DNA of 6,594 nt from Hyphomicrobiales bacterium (GTDB lineage: Bacteria; Pseudomonadota; Alphaproteobacteria; Rhizobiales; Aestuariivirgaceae): the NCBI GenBank assembly GCA_020029455.1, contig JAIBJH010000153.1:1-6594 (forward strand), read 5' to 3'. The position numbers and the translations under genes are program-made. Below are positions 1 through 5,689 of the stretch, piece after piece (position 1 is the stretch's first letter; every line of letters starts with the position of its first letter). The notes below the pieces were generated by a model, which ran no database searches, was not told where the DNA came from, and saw nothing but the letters and a program-made list of their open reading frames with translations.

Positions 1-900
1 TCAAACCCCGACTCGAACAACAACTGGTCAGGACTCGATGTGGATTTCTGCAAGGCCGTGGCCGCTGCTGTTCTCGGTGATGCCACCAAGGTGAAGTACG
101 CCCCGCTCAACGCCAAGGAGCGTTTCACCGCGCTGCAATCTGGCGCCATCGACGTTCTCTCGCGCAACTCCACCTGGACCATGGGCCGCGACACGACGCT
201 GGGCCTCTCCTTTGCCGGCGTCACCTACTATGACGGCCAGGGTTTCATGGTTCCTTCAAAGCTCGGCGTGAAGTCGGCTCTTGAACTGGGCGGCGCTTCC
301 GTCTGCACCCAGACGGGCACCACCACCGAGTTGAACCTCGCCGACTACTTCAAGGCCAACAACCTCGAATACAAGGTCGTGGCCTTCGAGAAGAACGAAG
401 AAGTGCTGAAAGCCTATCAGGAGGGCCGCTGCGACGTCTACACGACGGACCAGTCAGGCGTCTATGCCGAGCGCCTGAAGTTGACAAATCCCGATGAACA
501 TCTGGTTCTGCCGGAAATCATCTCCAAGGAGCCTCTAGGCCCCGTGGTGCGCCAGGGCGATGCCCAGTGGTTCAACGTCGTGAAGTGGACCTATTTCGCG
601 CTCCTCACCGCTGAAGAGCTTGGCGTCACCTCCGCCAATGTCGACGAGATGAAAAACTCGGCCAACCCGGAAATCCAACGCCTTCTCTCCGTCAAGGTGA
701 AAAACCCGGACGGCACGGAAGCCGACAATGATTTCGGCAAGGGCATCGGCCTTGGTCCCGACTGGGCCTACAACGCCATCAAGCAGGTGGGCAACTATTC
801 CGAGATCTTCGAGCGCAACCTGGCGCAATTGAAGATCGCTCGCGGCAAGAATGCCCTCTGGAAGGACGGCGGCCTGCAATACGCCCCACCGATCCGCTAA
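1..900 (+). CDS. aapJ: AapJ, general L-amino-acid ABC transporter periplasmic binding protein (5' partial)
   Basis: This is the solute-binding subunit that captures L-amino acids in the periplasm and delivers them to the AapQ-AapM permease. The frame is open from base 1 and ends at TAA 898-900, leaving 299 visible residues. Family members are about 340 residues, so the signal peptide and roughly 40 N-terminal residues lie outside the window. Visible residues begin SNPDSNNNWSGLDVDFCKAV, a typical start of lobe 1 of a family 3 (polar amino acid) binding protein. The phrases RFTALQSGAIDVLSRN, TQTGTTTELNLADYF and GRCDVYTTDQSG are characteristic of AapJ/BztA proteins. Cysteines fall at visible residues 17, 102 and 144; the last two are spaced as the conserved pair seen in this family. 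The GTG at 40 is internal, not a start. The order aapJ-Q-M-P supports the assignment. Rhodobacter-type BztA is the nearest alternative. Confidence 0.95.
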   Translation, partial: SNPDSNNNWSGLDVDFCKAVAAAVLGDATKVKYAPLNAKERFTALQSGAIDVLSRNSTWTMGRDTTLGLSFAGVTYYDGQGFMVPSKLGVKSALELGGASVCTQTGTTTELNLADYFKANNLEYKVVAFEKNEEVLKAYQEGRCDVYTTDQSGVYAERLKLTNPDEHLVLPEIISKEPLGPVVRQGDAQWFNVVKWTYFALLTAEELGVTSANVDEMKNSANPEIQRLLSVKVKNPDGTEADNDFGKGIGLGPDWAYNAIKQVGNYSEIFERNLAQLKIARGKNALWKDGGLQYAPPIR

Positions 901-913
901 TCCGCATCGACTT

Positions 914-958
914 GCTCCCCCAACTTTGTTGGGGGAGCTGCCTGCAGGGCTGAGGGGG
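914..958 (+). repeat. Palindromic REP-like hairpin between aapJ and aapQ
   Basis: A perfect inverted repeat GCTCCCCCAAC (914-924) and GTTGGGGGAGC (928-938) encloses a 3-nt TTT loop, giving an 11-bp stem. It is followed by a small palindrome centred on CCTGCAGG (941-948) and a closing G-rich run, GAGGGGG (952-958). The arrangement resembles the short C-run/G-run intergenic repeats common in Hyphomicrobiales, though copy number cannot be seen here. No T-tract follows the stem, so it is not a standard intrinsic terminator. A stable stem after the binding-protein gene could protect the 3' end of aapJ mRNA or lower readthrough, giving more binding protein than permease. Stem-loops occupy the same place in other binding-protein transporter operons. 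That role is inferred. Confidence 0.7.
952..958 (+). promoter_or_regulatory. Ribosome binding site of aapQ, inside the G-rich end of the repeat
   Basis: GAGGGGG lies 8 nt before ATG 967 (closer to 11 nt if only GAGG is counted) and is the only Shine-Dalgarno-like sequence upstream of aapQ. It favours ATG 967 over the in-frame GTG at 958, which overlaps the run itself. Its G run (954-958) could also pair with the C run 917-921 if the main hairpin opened; that is speculative. Confidence 0.6.
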
Positions 959-966
959 TGCGTGCA

Positions 967-2172
967 ATGACTACAGCAAACGACAATCGCTTTTCCTCGC
1001 CACCTAAGGCGCAAGGCAGCGCCATGGATTGGCTCTATGATCCCAGGCTGAGGGGAATCGCCAGCCAGATTGTTGTGCTGCTGCTTATCGCCTGGGGCCT
1101 CTATGAAATTGTCGCCAACACCCAGGCCAACCTCGTCAAGCTCAACCAGAATTTCGGCTTTGATTTTCTCGGCAAGGCGGCAGGCTTCGACCTCTCGACT
1201 TCGCTGGTTTTTTACAGTTCCAATTCCACTTATGGGCGCGCCCTTCAAGTCGGTTTTTACAACACAGCGCTAGTCGCCCTCATCGGTATTTTCTTCACCA
1301 CCATCCTTGGTTTCATCATTGGCGTGATGCGCCTCTCCAAGAACTGGGTCGTCTCGCGCTTCGCCACACTCTATATCGAAATCGTTCGCAACATCCCGGT
1401 GCTGCTGCAGATCTTCATCTGGTACGCGCTGGTGCTGAAGCCGCTGCCGGGTCCGAAACAGGCTGTCAACATCGCCAACAGTGTCTTCATCAGCAACCGC
1501 GGCATTATCATGCCGCAGCCGTTCTTTGGCGATGGAACCCTGCTGGCCATTATCCTGTTTGTGGCGGCGCTCATTGGCACTTGGGTCTTCCGGCGCTGGG
1601 CGCGGAAGAGACAGGAAGCAACCGGACAGGCGGTACCCGCCTGGCTGATTTCGCTGCCAATAATTATATTGGCTCCAATTCTGGGCCTTATGCTTGCTGG
1701 TTGGCCGGTCACATGGAGTTTCCCCGAACTCGCAGGCTTCAATTTCAAGGGTGGCATGACGCTAGTCCCGGAATTCATTGCGCTGCTACTGGCACTGGTG
1801 ATCTACACCGCAGCCTTCATCGCCGAAAATGTCCGCTCCGGCATTCTAGCAGTGAGCCACGGGCAATCCGAAGCCGCCCATGCGTTGGGACTAGACGGCG
1901 GCAAGACGCTCCGCCTCGTGGTGATTCCGCAAGCCATGCGCGTCATCATTCCACCCATGGCAAGCCAATATCTCAACCTTACCAAGAACTCTTCGCTCGC
2001 CGTCGCGATTGGTTATCCCGATCTCATGTATACAACCGGCACGGTGAACAATCAGTCGGGTAAGGCCATTGAAGCTTATTCGATCGCGCTGATCGTCTAC
2101 CTCACCACCAGTCTGGTCACCTCATCGTTCATGAACTGGTTTAATGCCCGCATGAAACTGGTGGAGCGCTGA
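967..2172 (+). CDS. aapQ: AapQ, general L-amino-acid ABC transporter permease
   Basis: This is one of two inner-membrane subunits that form the amino-acid channel with AapM. I chose ATG 967 for its G-rich Shine-Dalgarno site; this gives 401 residues, the usual AapQ length. The N-terminus carries the family phrase LYDPRLRGIASQ (about residues 23-34) leading into a first membrane helix near 31-50. An extended periplasmic stretch with the phrase FGFDFLGKAAGFDL follows. The permease core starts near residue 95 (VGFYNTALVALIGIFF) and has hydrophobic segments near 95-120, 128-160, 192-209, 225-246 and 266-290. The ATPase-coupling EAA loop is visible as E302-A-A-H-A-L-G308, followed by VIPQAMRVIIPP. 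The gene ends 1 nt before the aapM start, so the two are probably translationally coupled. BztB is the closest alternative name. Confidence 0.95.
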   Translation: MTTANDNRFSSPPKAQGSAMDWLYDPRLRGIASQIVVLLLIAWGLYEIVANTQANLVKLNQNFGFDFLGKAAGFDLSTSLVFYSSNSTYGRALQVGFYNTALVALIGIFFTTILGFIIGVMRLSKNWVVSRFATLYIEIVRNIPVLLQIFIWYALVLKPLPGPKQAVNIANSVFISNRGIIMPQPFFGDGTLLAIILFVAALIGTWVFRRWARKRQEATGQAVPAWLISLPIIILAPILGLMLAGWPVTWSFPELAGFNFKGGMTLVPEFIALLLALVIYTAAFIAENVRSGILAVSHGQSEAAHALGLDGGKTLRLVVIPQAMRVIIPPMASQYLNLTKNSSLAVAIGYPDLMYTTGTVNNQSGKAIEAYSIALIVYLTTSLVTSSFMNWFNARMKLVER

Positions 2173-2173
2173 G

Positions 2174-3295
2174 ATGTCGATCGCCTTCGTCAGAACAGCC
2201 GATGCGCCGCTGCTGCCCGCACCACCCACTGTCGTGGGCTGGCAGGCGGCGCTGCGGCATCGCTTCATGCCCACGCCGCTGAGTGGCGTTGCCTCAATCG
2301 TGGTCGGCACCCTGTTGGTCTGGGTGCTGTGGACCATTCTCGATTGGGCGCTGATTCGGGCCGTCTTCGTCGCCCCCGACCGCGTGCTTTGCAATGCGGA
2401 AGGGGCAGGGGCCTGCTGGCCCTTCATCGGCGAAAAGCTGCTGCAGTGGGTCTACGGCTTCTATCCCCATTCGGAACGCTGGCGCGTCAACATCGTCTAT
2501 CTCATGGGGGCCGTGTCACTGGCAGGCCTCCTGATCCCGCGCATTCCCTGGAAGGGCTGGAACGCCATCTTCTTCTTCGTGATTTATCCCGTCATCACCT
2601 TCTTCCTGCTGCTCGGTGGGCGCTTTGGCCTCACTTACGTGGAAACATCGCAGTGGGGTGGCATGCTGGTGACGCTGGTGCTGGCAGTGACAGCAATTGT
2701 CACTTCTGTGCCGATTGGCATCCTTCTGGCGCTGGGCCGCCGCTCCGAGATGCGGGTGGTGAGTCTGCTCTGCACCCTCTTCATCGAGGTGGTGCGCGGC
2801 GTGCCATTGGTGCTGGTGCTCTTCATGGCGGCCAACATGTTCCCACTCTTCATGCCGCCGGGTGTCAATCCCGACAAGCTGCTGAAAGCCGTGATCGGCA
2901 CCGCGCTCTTTGCTTCCGCCTATATGGCGGAGGTGATCCGCGGCGGCCTGCAGGCCATCCCTAAAGGCCAATATGAGGCGTCCCAGGCTCTGGGCCTTCC
3001 CTATTGGAAGATGATGGGCCTCATCGTCATGCCACAGGCGCTGAAGATCGTGATCCCCGGCATCGTCAACAACTTCATCGGCCTCTTCAAGGACACGAGC
3101 CTGGTGACGGTCGTCGGCATCTTCGATCTTCTCGGCATCGTGCAATCCGGCTTCAACGACCCGAAATGGGCGAGTGCCCAGACCGGCAACACCGGCTACT
3201 TCGCCCTGGCGATGATCTACTGGGTCTTCTGCTTCGGCATGTCGCGCTACTCAATGTACATCGAGCGCAAGCTCAACACCGGACACAAGAGGTGA
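2174..3295 (+). CDS. aapM: AapM, general L-amino-acid ABC transporter permease
   Basis: This is the second channel subunit of the Aap uptake system, an integral inner-membrane protein of 373 residues. The start is ATG 2174, one base after the aapQ stop, with GGTGGAG (2160-2166) as a well-spaced ribosome binding site inside the end of aapQ. A long N-terminal extension holds a first helix near residues 38-66. After it comes a loop with C73 and C81 in the AapM-like phrase GACWPFIGEKLLQWVYGFYP, then helices near 107-123 and 130-147. The binding-protein-dependent permease domain begins near residue 157. Its coupling loop reads E268-A-S-Q-A-L-G274, followed by VMPQALKIVIPG. The gene ends at TGA 3293-3295, just before aapP. 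BztC is the equivalent in the Bzt system. Confidence 0.95.
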   Translation: MSIAFVRTADAPLLPAPPTVVGWQAALRHRFMPTPLSGVASIVVGTLLVWVLWTILDWALIRAVFVAPDRVLCNAEGAGACWPFIGEKLLQWVYGFYPHSERWRVNIVYLMGAVSLAGLLIPRIPWKGWNAIFFFVIYPVITFFLLLGGRFGLTYVETSQWGGMLVTLVLAVTAIVTSVPIGILLALGRRSEMRVVSLLCTLFIEVVRGVPLVLVLFMAANMFPLFMPPGVNPDKLLKAVIGTALFASAYMAEVIRGGLQAIPKGQYEASQALGLPYWKMMGLIVMPQALKIVIPGIVNNFIGLFKDTSLVTVVGIFDLLGIVQSGFNDPKWASAQTGNTGYFALAMIYWVFCFGMSRYSMYIERKLNTGHKR

Positions 3296-3297
3296 AA

Positions 3298-4044
3298 ATG
3301 GCAAGCAATGCTCAGTTCGCGGTGGAGATGAAATCTGTCAACAAATGGTACGGCCAGTTCCATGTGCTGCGTGACATCAATCTTGAAGTGAAGAAGGGTG
3401 AGCGCATCGTGATCTGCGGACCTTCGGGCTCCGGCAAGTCCACCATGATCCGCTGCATCAACAGGCTCGAGGAACATCAGAACGGCGACATCGTCGTCGA
3501 CGGCATTCCCTTGACCGCTAATCTTAAGAACATCGATGATGTACGCCGCGAAGTCGGAATGGTGTTCCAGCACTTCAACCTGTTCCCGCATCTCACTGTC
3601 ATGGAGAACTGCACGCTCGCTCCCATCTGGGTGCGCAAGATGCCCAAGGCCGAAGCGGAGGCCGCAGCGATGAAGTTCCTGACGCGCGTGAAAATTCCCG
3701 AGCAGGCCCAAAAATATCCGGGACAATTGTCAGGCGGCCAGCAGCAGCGTGTAGCCATCGCCCGCTCGCTCTGCATGAACCCCAAGATCATGCTGTTTGA
3801 CGAGCCCACCTCCGCCCTCGATCCCGAAATGATCAAGGAAGTTTTGGAAGTGATGGTGGACTTGGCGCAAGGCGGCATGACCATGCTCTGCGTGACCCAC
3901 GAGATGGCCTTTGCGAGACAGGTGGCAAATCGCGTTATCTTCATGGACCAGGGCCAGATCGTCGAGGAAAACGAACCCAACGAATTCTTCAAACACCCCA
4001 AGAGTCCGAGAACCAAGCTCTTCCTTGAACAGATTTTGCATTAG
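3298..4044 (+). CDS. aapP: AapP, general L-amino-acid ABC transporter ATP-binding protein
   Basis: This is the cytoplasmic ATPase that drives amino-acid uptake through AapQ-AapM; 248 residues, normal for the GlnQ/HisP family. The start is ATG 3298 behind AGAGG (3288-3292) in the tail of aapM; the open frame runs back to 3004 but that part only overlaps aapM. All ABC motifs are intact: A-loop Tyr18, Walker A GPSGSGKST (41-49), Q-loop Gln91 in VFQHFNLFPHLT, signature LSGGQQQR (144-151), Walker B MLFDEPTSALDP (165-176, catalytic Glu169), and H-loop His201 in VTHEM. The C-terminal end EFFKHPKSPRTKLFLEQIL is typical of polar amino-acid ATPases. It is the last operon gene, and a large palindromic element starts 6 nt after its stop. 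Confidence 0.97.
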   Translation: MASNAQFAVEMKSVNKWYGQFHVLRDINLEVKKGERIVICGPSGSGKSTMIRCINRLEEHQNGDIVVDGIPLTANLKNIDDVRREVGMVFQHFNLFPHLTVMENCTLAPIWVRKMPKAEAEAAAMKFLTRVKIPEQAQKYPGQLSGGQQQRVAIARSLCMNPKIMLFDEPTSALDPEMIKEVLEVMVDLAQGGMTMLCVTHEMAFARQVANRVIFMDQGQIVEENEPNEFFKHPKSPRTKLFLEQILH

Positions 4045-4050
4045 TCCAAT

Positions 4051-4152
4051 AACCCTCACCCTGAGGTGCATCGCGCAGCGATGCCTCGAAGGGTGCGCCA
4101 CTTGGTTCATGCTTCGAGGCTCTGCTACGCAGAGCACCTCAGTATGAGGGTT
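4051..4152. repeat. 102-bp palindromic intergenic element with a four-way cloverleaf fold
   Basis: The ends are a 19-nt inverted repeat, AACCCTCACCCTGAGGTGC (4051-4069) and GCACCTCAGTATGAGGGTT (4134-4152), with two mismatches. Three more perfect inverted repeats lie inside: GCATCGC/GCGATGC (4068-4074/4078-4084), CTCGAAG/CTTCGAG (4085-4091/4112-4118) and GCTCTGC/GCAGAGC (4119-4125/4129-4135). With the outer stem trimmed to 4051-4067/4136-4152, the three 7-bp arms abut exactly with no unpaired junction bases. It resembles the palindromic repeats of Bradyrhizobium-type genomes (CCCTCA...TGAGGG ends with a CTTCGAGG core), but I cannot confirm other copies here. Lying 6 nt after aapP and ending in TTTT (4151-4154), it may stabilise or end the aap transcript. 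Confidence 0.8.
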
Positions 4153-4263
4153 TTAGGTTAGTAGCGATGCCAAATGCTGTTGCCCCAATTTTGCCCTGCA
4201 TTAAGGCTTTGAGGTGGCGGTGAGCGGCGCTGGCATCGGGCCAGACAGAGAAAGGGACGTGCA
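4153..4263. other. Leader region of the DUF2541-like gene, no clear promoter
   Basis: This stretch between the cloverleaf element and the next gene must contain the gene's promoter if it is transcribed separately, but I see no convincing -35/-10 pair. The only pattern is a direct repeat TTGCCC at 4180-4185 and 4191-4196, 11 bp apart. The ribosome binding site AAAGGGA (4251-4257) is clear and sits 6 nt before ATG 4264. Confidence 0.4.
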
Positions 4264-5013
4264 ATGACAATGTTAAGCAAATTGGCTGTGACCTCTGCAA
4301 TCGTGCTAGCAATGGCCGCACCAATGGCATTTGCGCAGACTTCGGAACTGCGCCCCATAGGCCAGGTACAGTTTGAGCCCGAACCTTTTGCAGCCGAAAC
4401 CGATGTCTTTCAGATTAGACCCAATGACCGCCGCATCCGTTCCATGCGCATTCTGGCAGACGAGGGTTCGGCCGATGTCCGGTCTCTGCTGGTGAACTAC
4501 GCGGATGGCGGGCAGGAGCGTGTCCGCGTGCGCCAGACGCTGCGCGAGGGTGAGAAGTCGGCCCTGTTCCGCTTGAATGAACCGCGCCCGGTCAAGTCCA
4601 TCGAGATCAGCTACGTACCCAAGGGCCCGGTGACGCTGGTGCTGCTGGCCGACTCGCGCCGCCAGCCGGTTGCCGAATGGAAGGAACTGGGCTGCAAGTC
4701 CGTGGGCTTCCTTGTCGACCGCGACGTCATTCGGCTCGACACCGAAGACCGCTTCCGTGCGCTGCGACTGAGAAGTTCCGGCTTTGCCATCCGCCTTGAG
4801 GAAATGAACGTGCGTTATGGCAATGGTGTGCGGGATCGTTACGTGGTTCAAACAACCATCCCGAGCAATGGCCGCACCAGCCAGATCGATTTGCGCGGTG
4901 AGGCGCGCCGCATCCGCGAAATTGATTTCATTTATGGCTCTGGCGTCATCAGCAACGTCAAGACCAAGTTGTGTGTCGATGGTCTTGCGGTTGATGCGGA
5001 AGACGAGGAGTAG
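4264..5013 (+). CDS. Secreted protein of unknown function with two tandem DUF2541-like units
   Basis: A 249-residue protein with a classic Sec signal peptide: Lys6, a hydrophobic core near 7-19, and a likely cleavage after AFA (residue 24), so the mature protein should be periplasmic or exported. The start is ATG 4264, with AAAGGGA 6 nt upstream; ATG 4270 is a weaker alternative. The mature part appears to be an internal duplication: residues 47-117 and 154-224 are both 71 long and share a D-V start, an R-rich strand, Y-x-(D/N)-G at 79-82 and 185-188, and an Arg-x-(V/I)-(K/R)-x-I-(E/D)-x-x-Tyr end. A linker WKELGCKSVGFLVDRD precedes unit 2. Cys144 and Cys237 are the only cysteines and could form a disulfide. 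The pattern recalls DUF2541 proteins of alphaproteobacteria, from memory only. The tail is acidic (DAEDEE). No function can be assigned. Confidence 0.85.
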   Translation: MTMLSKLAVTSAIVLAMAAPMAFAQTSELRPIGQVQFEPEPFAAETDVFQIRPNDRRIRSMRILADEGSADVRSLLVNYADGGQERVRVRQTLREGEKSALFRLNEPRPVKSIEISYVPKGPVTLVLLADSRRQPVAEWKELGCKSVGFLVDRDVIRLDTEDRFRALRLRSSGFAIRLEEMNVRYGNGVRDRYVVQTTIPSNGRTSQIDLRGEARRIREIDFIYGSGVISNVKTKLCVDGLAVDAEDEE

Positions 5014-5022
5014 CGCTTCCCT

Positions 5023-5036
5023 TTGATCTAGGTCAT
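5023..5036 (+). promoter_or_regulatory. Candidate FNR/FixK-type binding site upstream of hsp20
   Basis: TTGATCTAGGTCAT matches the FNR/FixK consensus TTGAT-N4-ATCAA at 8 of 10 defined positions; the left half is perfect. Its centre is at 5029.5. If it acted at the usual -41.5 activating position, transcription would start near 5071, and the -10 region would fall on CCAATATG (5057-5064), which is weakly acceptable. Oxygen-responsive control of small heat-shock genes is known in rhizobia, but for this gene it is an inference from one imperfect site. Confidence 0.4.
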
Positions 5037-5043
5037 TGCACCG

Positions 5044-5100
5044 GAACCTCTTGCTTCCAATATGTGTGGAAGGGCTGGGAAAACCAGCAAATGGAGGTTC
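5044..5100 (+). promoter_or_regulatory. Possible SD-masking RNA structure in the hsp20 leader
   Basis: GAACCTC (5044-5050) is perfectly complementary to GAGGTTC (5094-5100), which contains most of the hsp20 ribosome binding site GGAGG (5093-5097). The adjacent TTGC (5051-5054) can pair with GCAA (5087-5090), leaving ATG 5091-5093 as a bulge. Inside are two small hairpins: CTTCCA/TGGAAG (5054-5059/5067-5072) and GCTGG/CCAGC (5074-5078/5084-5088), the latter competing with GCAA. The fold is reminiscent of heat-shock RNA thermometers. It exists only if transcription starts upstream of 5044, which conflicts with a start near 5071 predicted from the FNR-like box. Confidence 0.3.
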
Positions 5101-5102
5101 AG

Positions 5103-5567
5103 ATGACAAAGCATTTCCTACCAGATTTGTTTGGGCGGCGCGGCGCGGTGAGCCCGTTTGGCTCCCTGCAGCGCGAAATTGACCGCGTCTTCGAGGATTT
5201 CGGCCATAGCTGGCCGTGGGGCAACAGCGGTGCCCGTGATCTCAAGATGAATGTTGCCGAAACCGAGAAGGAGATTGAAGTCACCGCCGATGTCCCAGGC
5301 ATGGAGCCGAAGGATATCAAGGTGGAGCTCCGCGAAGGTATCCTCACCATCAAGGGCGAAAAGCAGGCCGAGAAGGACGACAAGGGCAAGGACTATCACC
5401 TTGTCGAGCGTTCCTACGGCATGTTCGAGCGCTCGGTGATGCTGCCTTCGGATGTGGATGCTGACAGGGTGGTGGCCAGCTTCGACAAGGGCGTGCTGAC
5501 TGTGAAGCTGCCCAAGAAGCCGGGCGCCGCCGAGAACACCCGCAAGATCGAAGTGAAGGCGGCCTAG
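5103..5567 (+). CDS. Hsp20 family small heat-shock protein
   Basis: A cytoplasmic ATP-independent chaperone that binds unfolding proteins and holds them for refolding by DnaK/ClpB. I chose ATG 5103 because GGAGG (5093-5097) lies 5 nt upstream, giving 154 residues; in-frame GTG 5064 and ATG 5091 lack good ribosome binding sites. The N-terminal arm (1-45) is rich in aromatic residues and has the common PFGSLQREIDRVFEDF phrase. The alpha-crystallin domain covers about 46-137, with DVPGMEPKDIKVEL (63-76), LTIKGEK (81-87), the dimerisation-loop region KDDKGKDYHLVERSYGMFER (91-110) and the hallmark GVLTVKLPK (130-138). The C-terminal I-x-V motif (Ile149-Glu-Val151) used in oligomer assembly is present. 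It is intact and of normal length. It stands 89 nt after the secreted-protein gene and converges on the amidohydrolase gene. Confidence 0.95.
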   Translation: MTKHFLPDLFGRRGAVSPFGSLQREIDRVFEDFGHSWPWGNSGARDLKMNVAETEKEIEVTADVPGMEPKDIKVELREGILTIKGEKQAEKDDKGKDYHLVERSYGMFERSVMLPSDVDADRVVASFDKGVLTVKLPKKPGAAENTRKIEVKAA

Positions 5568-5579
5568 CGGAACTGAGAT

Positions 5580-5677
5580 CGTCATCCCGGCGCAAGCCGG
5601 GACCCACTTGGCAGCTTGCAGTTTGAATCGGTGAAGTGGATTCCGTGTCGCGGGCCTCACCCTTGCACGGGATGACG
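5580..5677. repeat. 98-bp palindromic element between convergent genes
   Basis: The ends are a perfect 10-bp inverted repeat, CGTCATCCCG (5580-5589) and CGGGATGACG (5668-5677). Inner arms are TCCCGGC-GCAA-GCCGGGA (5585-5602, a 7-bp stem with a GNRA-type loop), CCACTT/AAGTGG (5604-5609/5634-5639) and TTCCGTG/CACGGGA (5641-5647/5666-5672, one G.T pair). With CGTCA/TGACG (5580-5584/5673-5677) as outer stem it folds into a four-arm cloverleaf. The GTCATCCCGG...GGGATGAC ends resemble a repeat common in many alphaproteobacteria, recognised from memory. It lies 12 nt after the hsp20 stop and 12 nt after the amidohydrolase stop on the other strand, so it may act as a two-way transcription barrier. 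Confidence 0.75.
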
Positions 5678-5689
5678 GTTGATGTTGCG

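Noticed and set aside
914..938. Rho-independent terminator ending the operon after aapJ
   Set aside because: The stem is strong but is followed by TGCCTGCAGGG rather than a T-tract, and aapQ-aapM-aapP depend on continued transcription.
535..1248. 237-residue open frame on the - strand over aapJ/aapQ
   Set aside because: It lies opposite two well-supported genes, has no recognisable motif and no ribosome binding site; long antisense frames are expected in GC-rich coding DNA.
2516..3145. His-rich 209-residue frame on the - strand inside aapM
   Set aside because: The histidines come from antisense reading of Met/Val-rich membrane helix codons (ATG and GTG read as CAT and CAC); it is a shadow of aapM.
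3004..3297. N-terminal extension of aapP upstream of ATG 3298
   Set aside because: It overlaps aapM out of frame, has low-complexity Arg/His-rich content, and the ABC domain begins normally after ATG 3298 with its own ribosome binding site.
4051..4152. tRNA or tRNA-like gene suggested by the cloverleaf
   Set aside because: The outer stem is 17 bp, the arms are not of tRNA size, and there is no T-loop, anticodon arrangement or acceptor end; it fits a palindromic repeat.
5064..5102. Upstream in-frame starts (GTG 5064, ATG 5091) for hsp20
   Set aside because: Neither has a well-placed Shine-Dalgarno sequence, whereas ATG 5103 follows GGAGG at 5 nt and gives a typical Hsp20 N-terminus.
4306..5109. 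267-residue open frame on the - strand across the secreted-protein gene
   Set aside because: The + strand gene has a signal peptide, a good ribosome binding site and a repeated-domain pattern; the antisense frame has none of these and also runs through the hsp20 leader.
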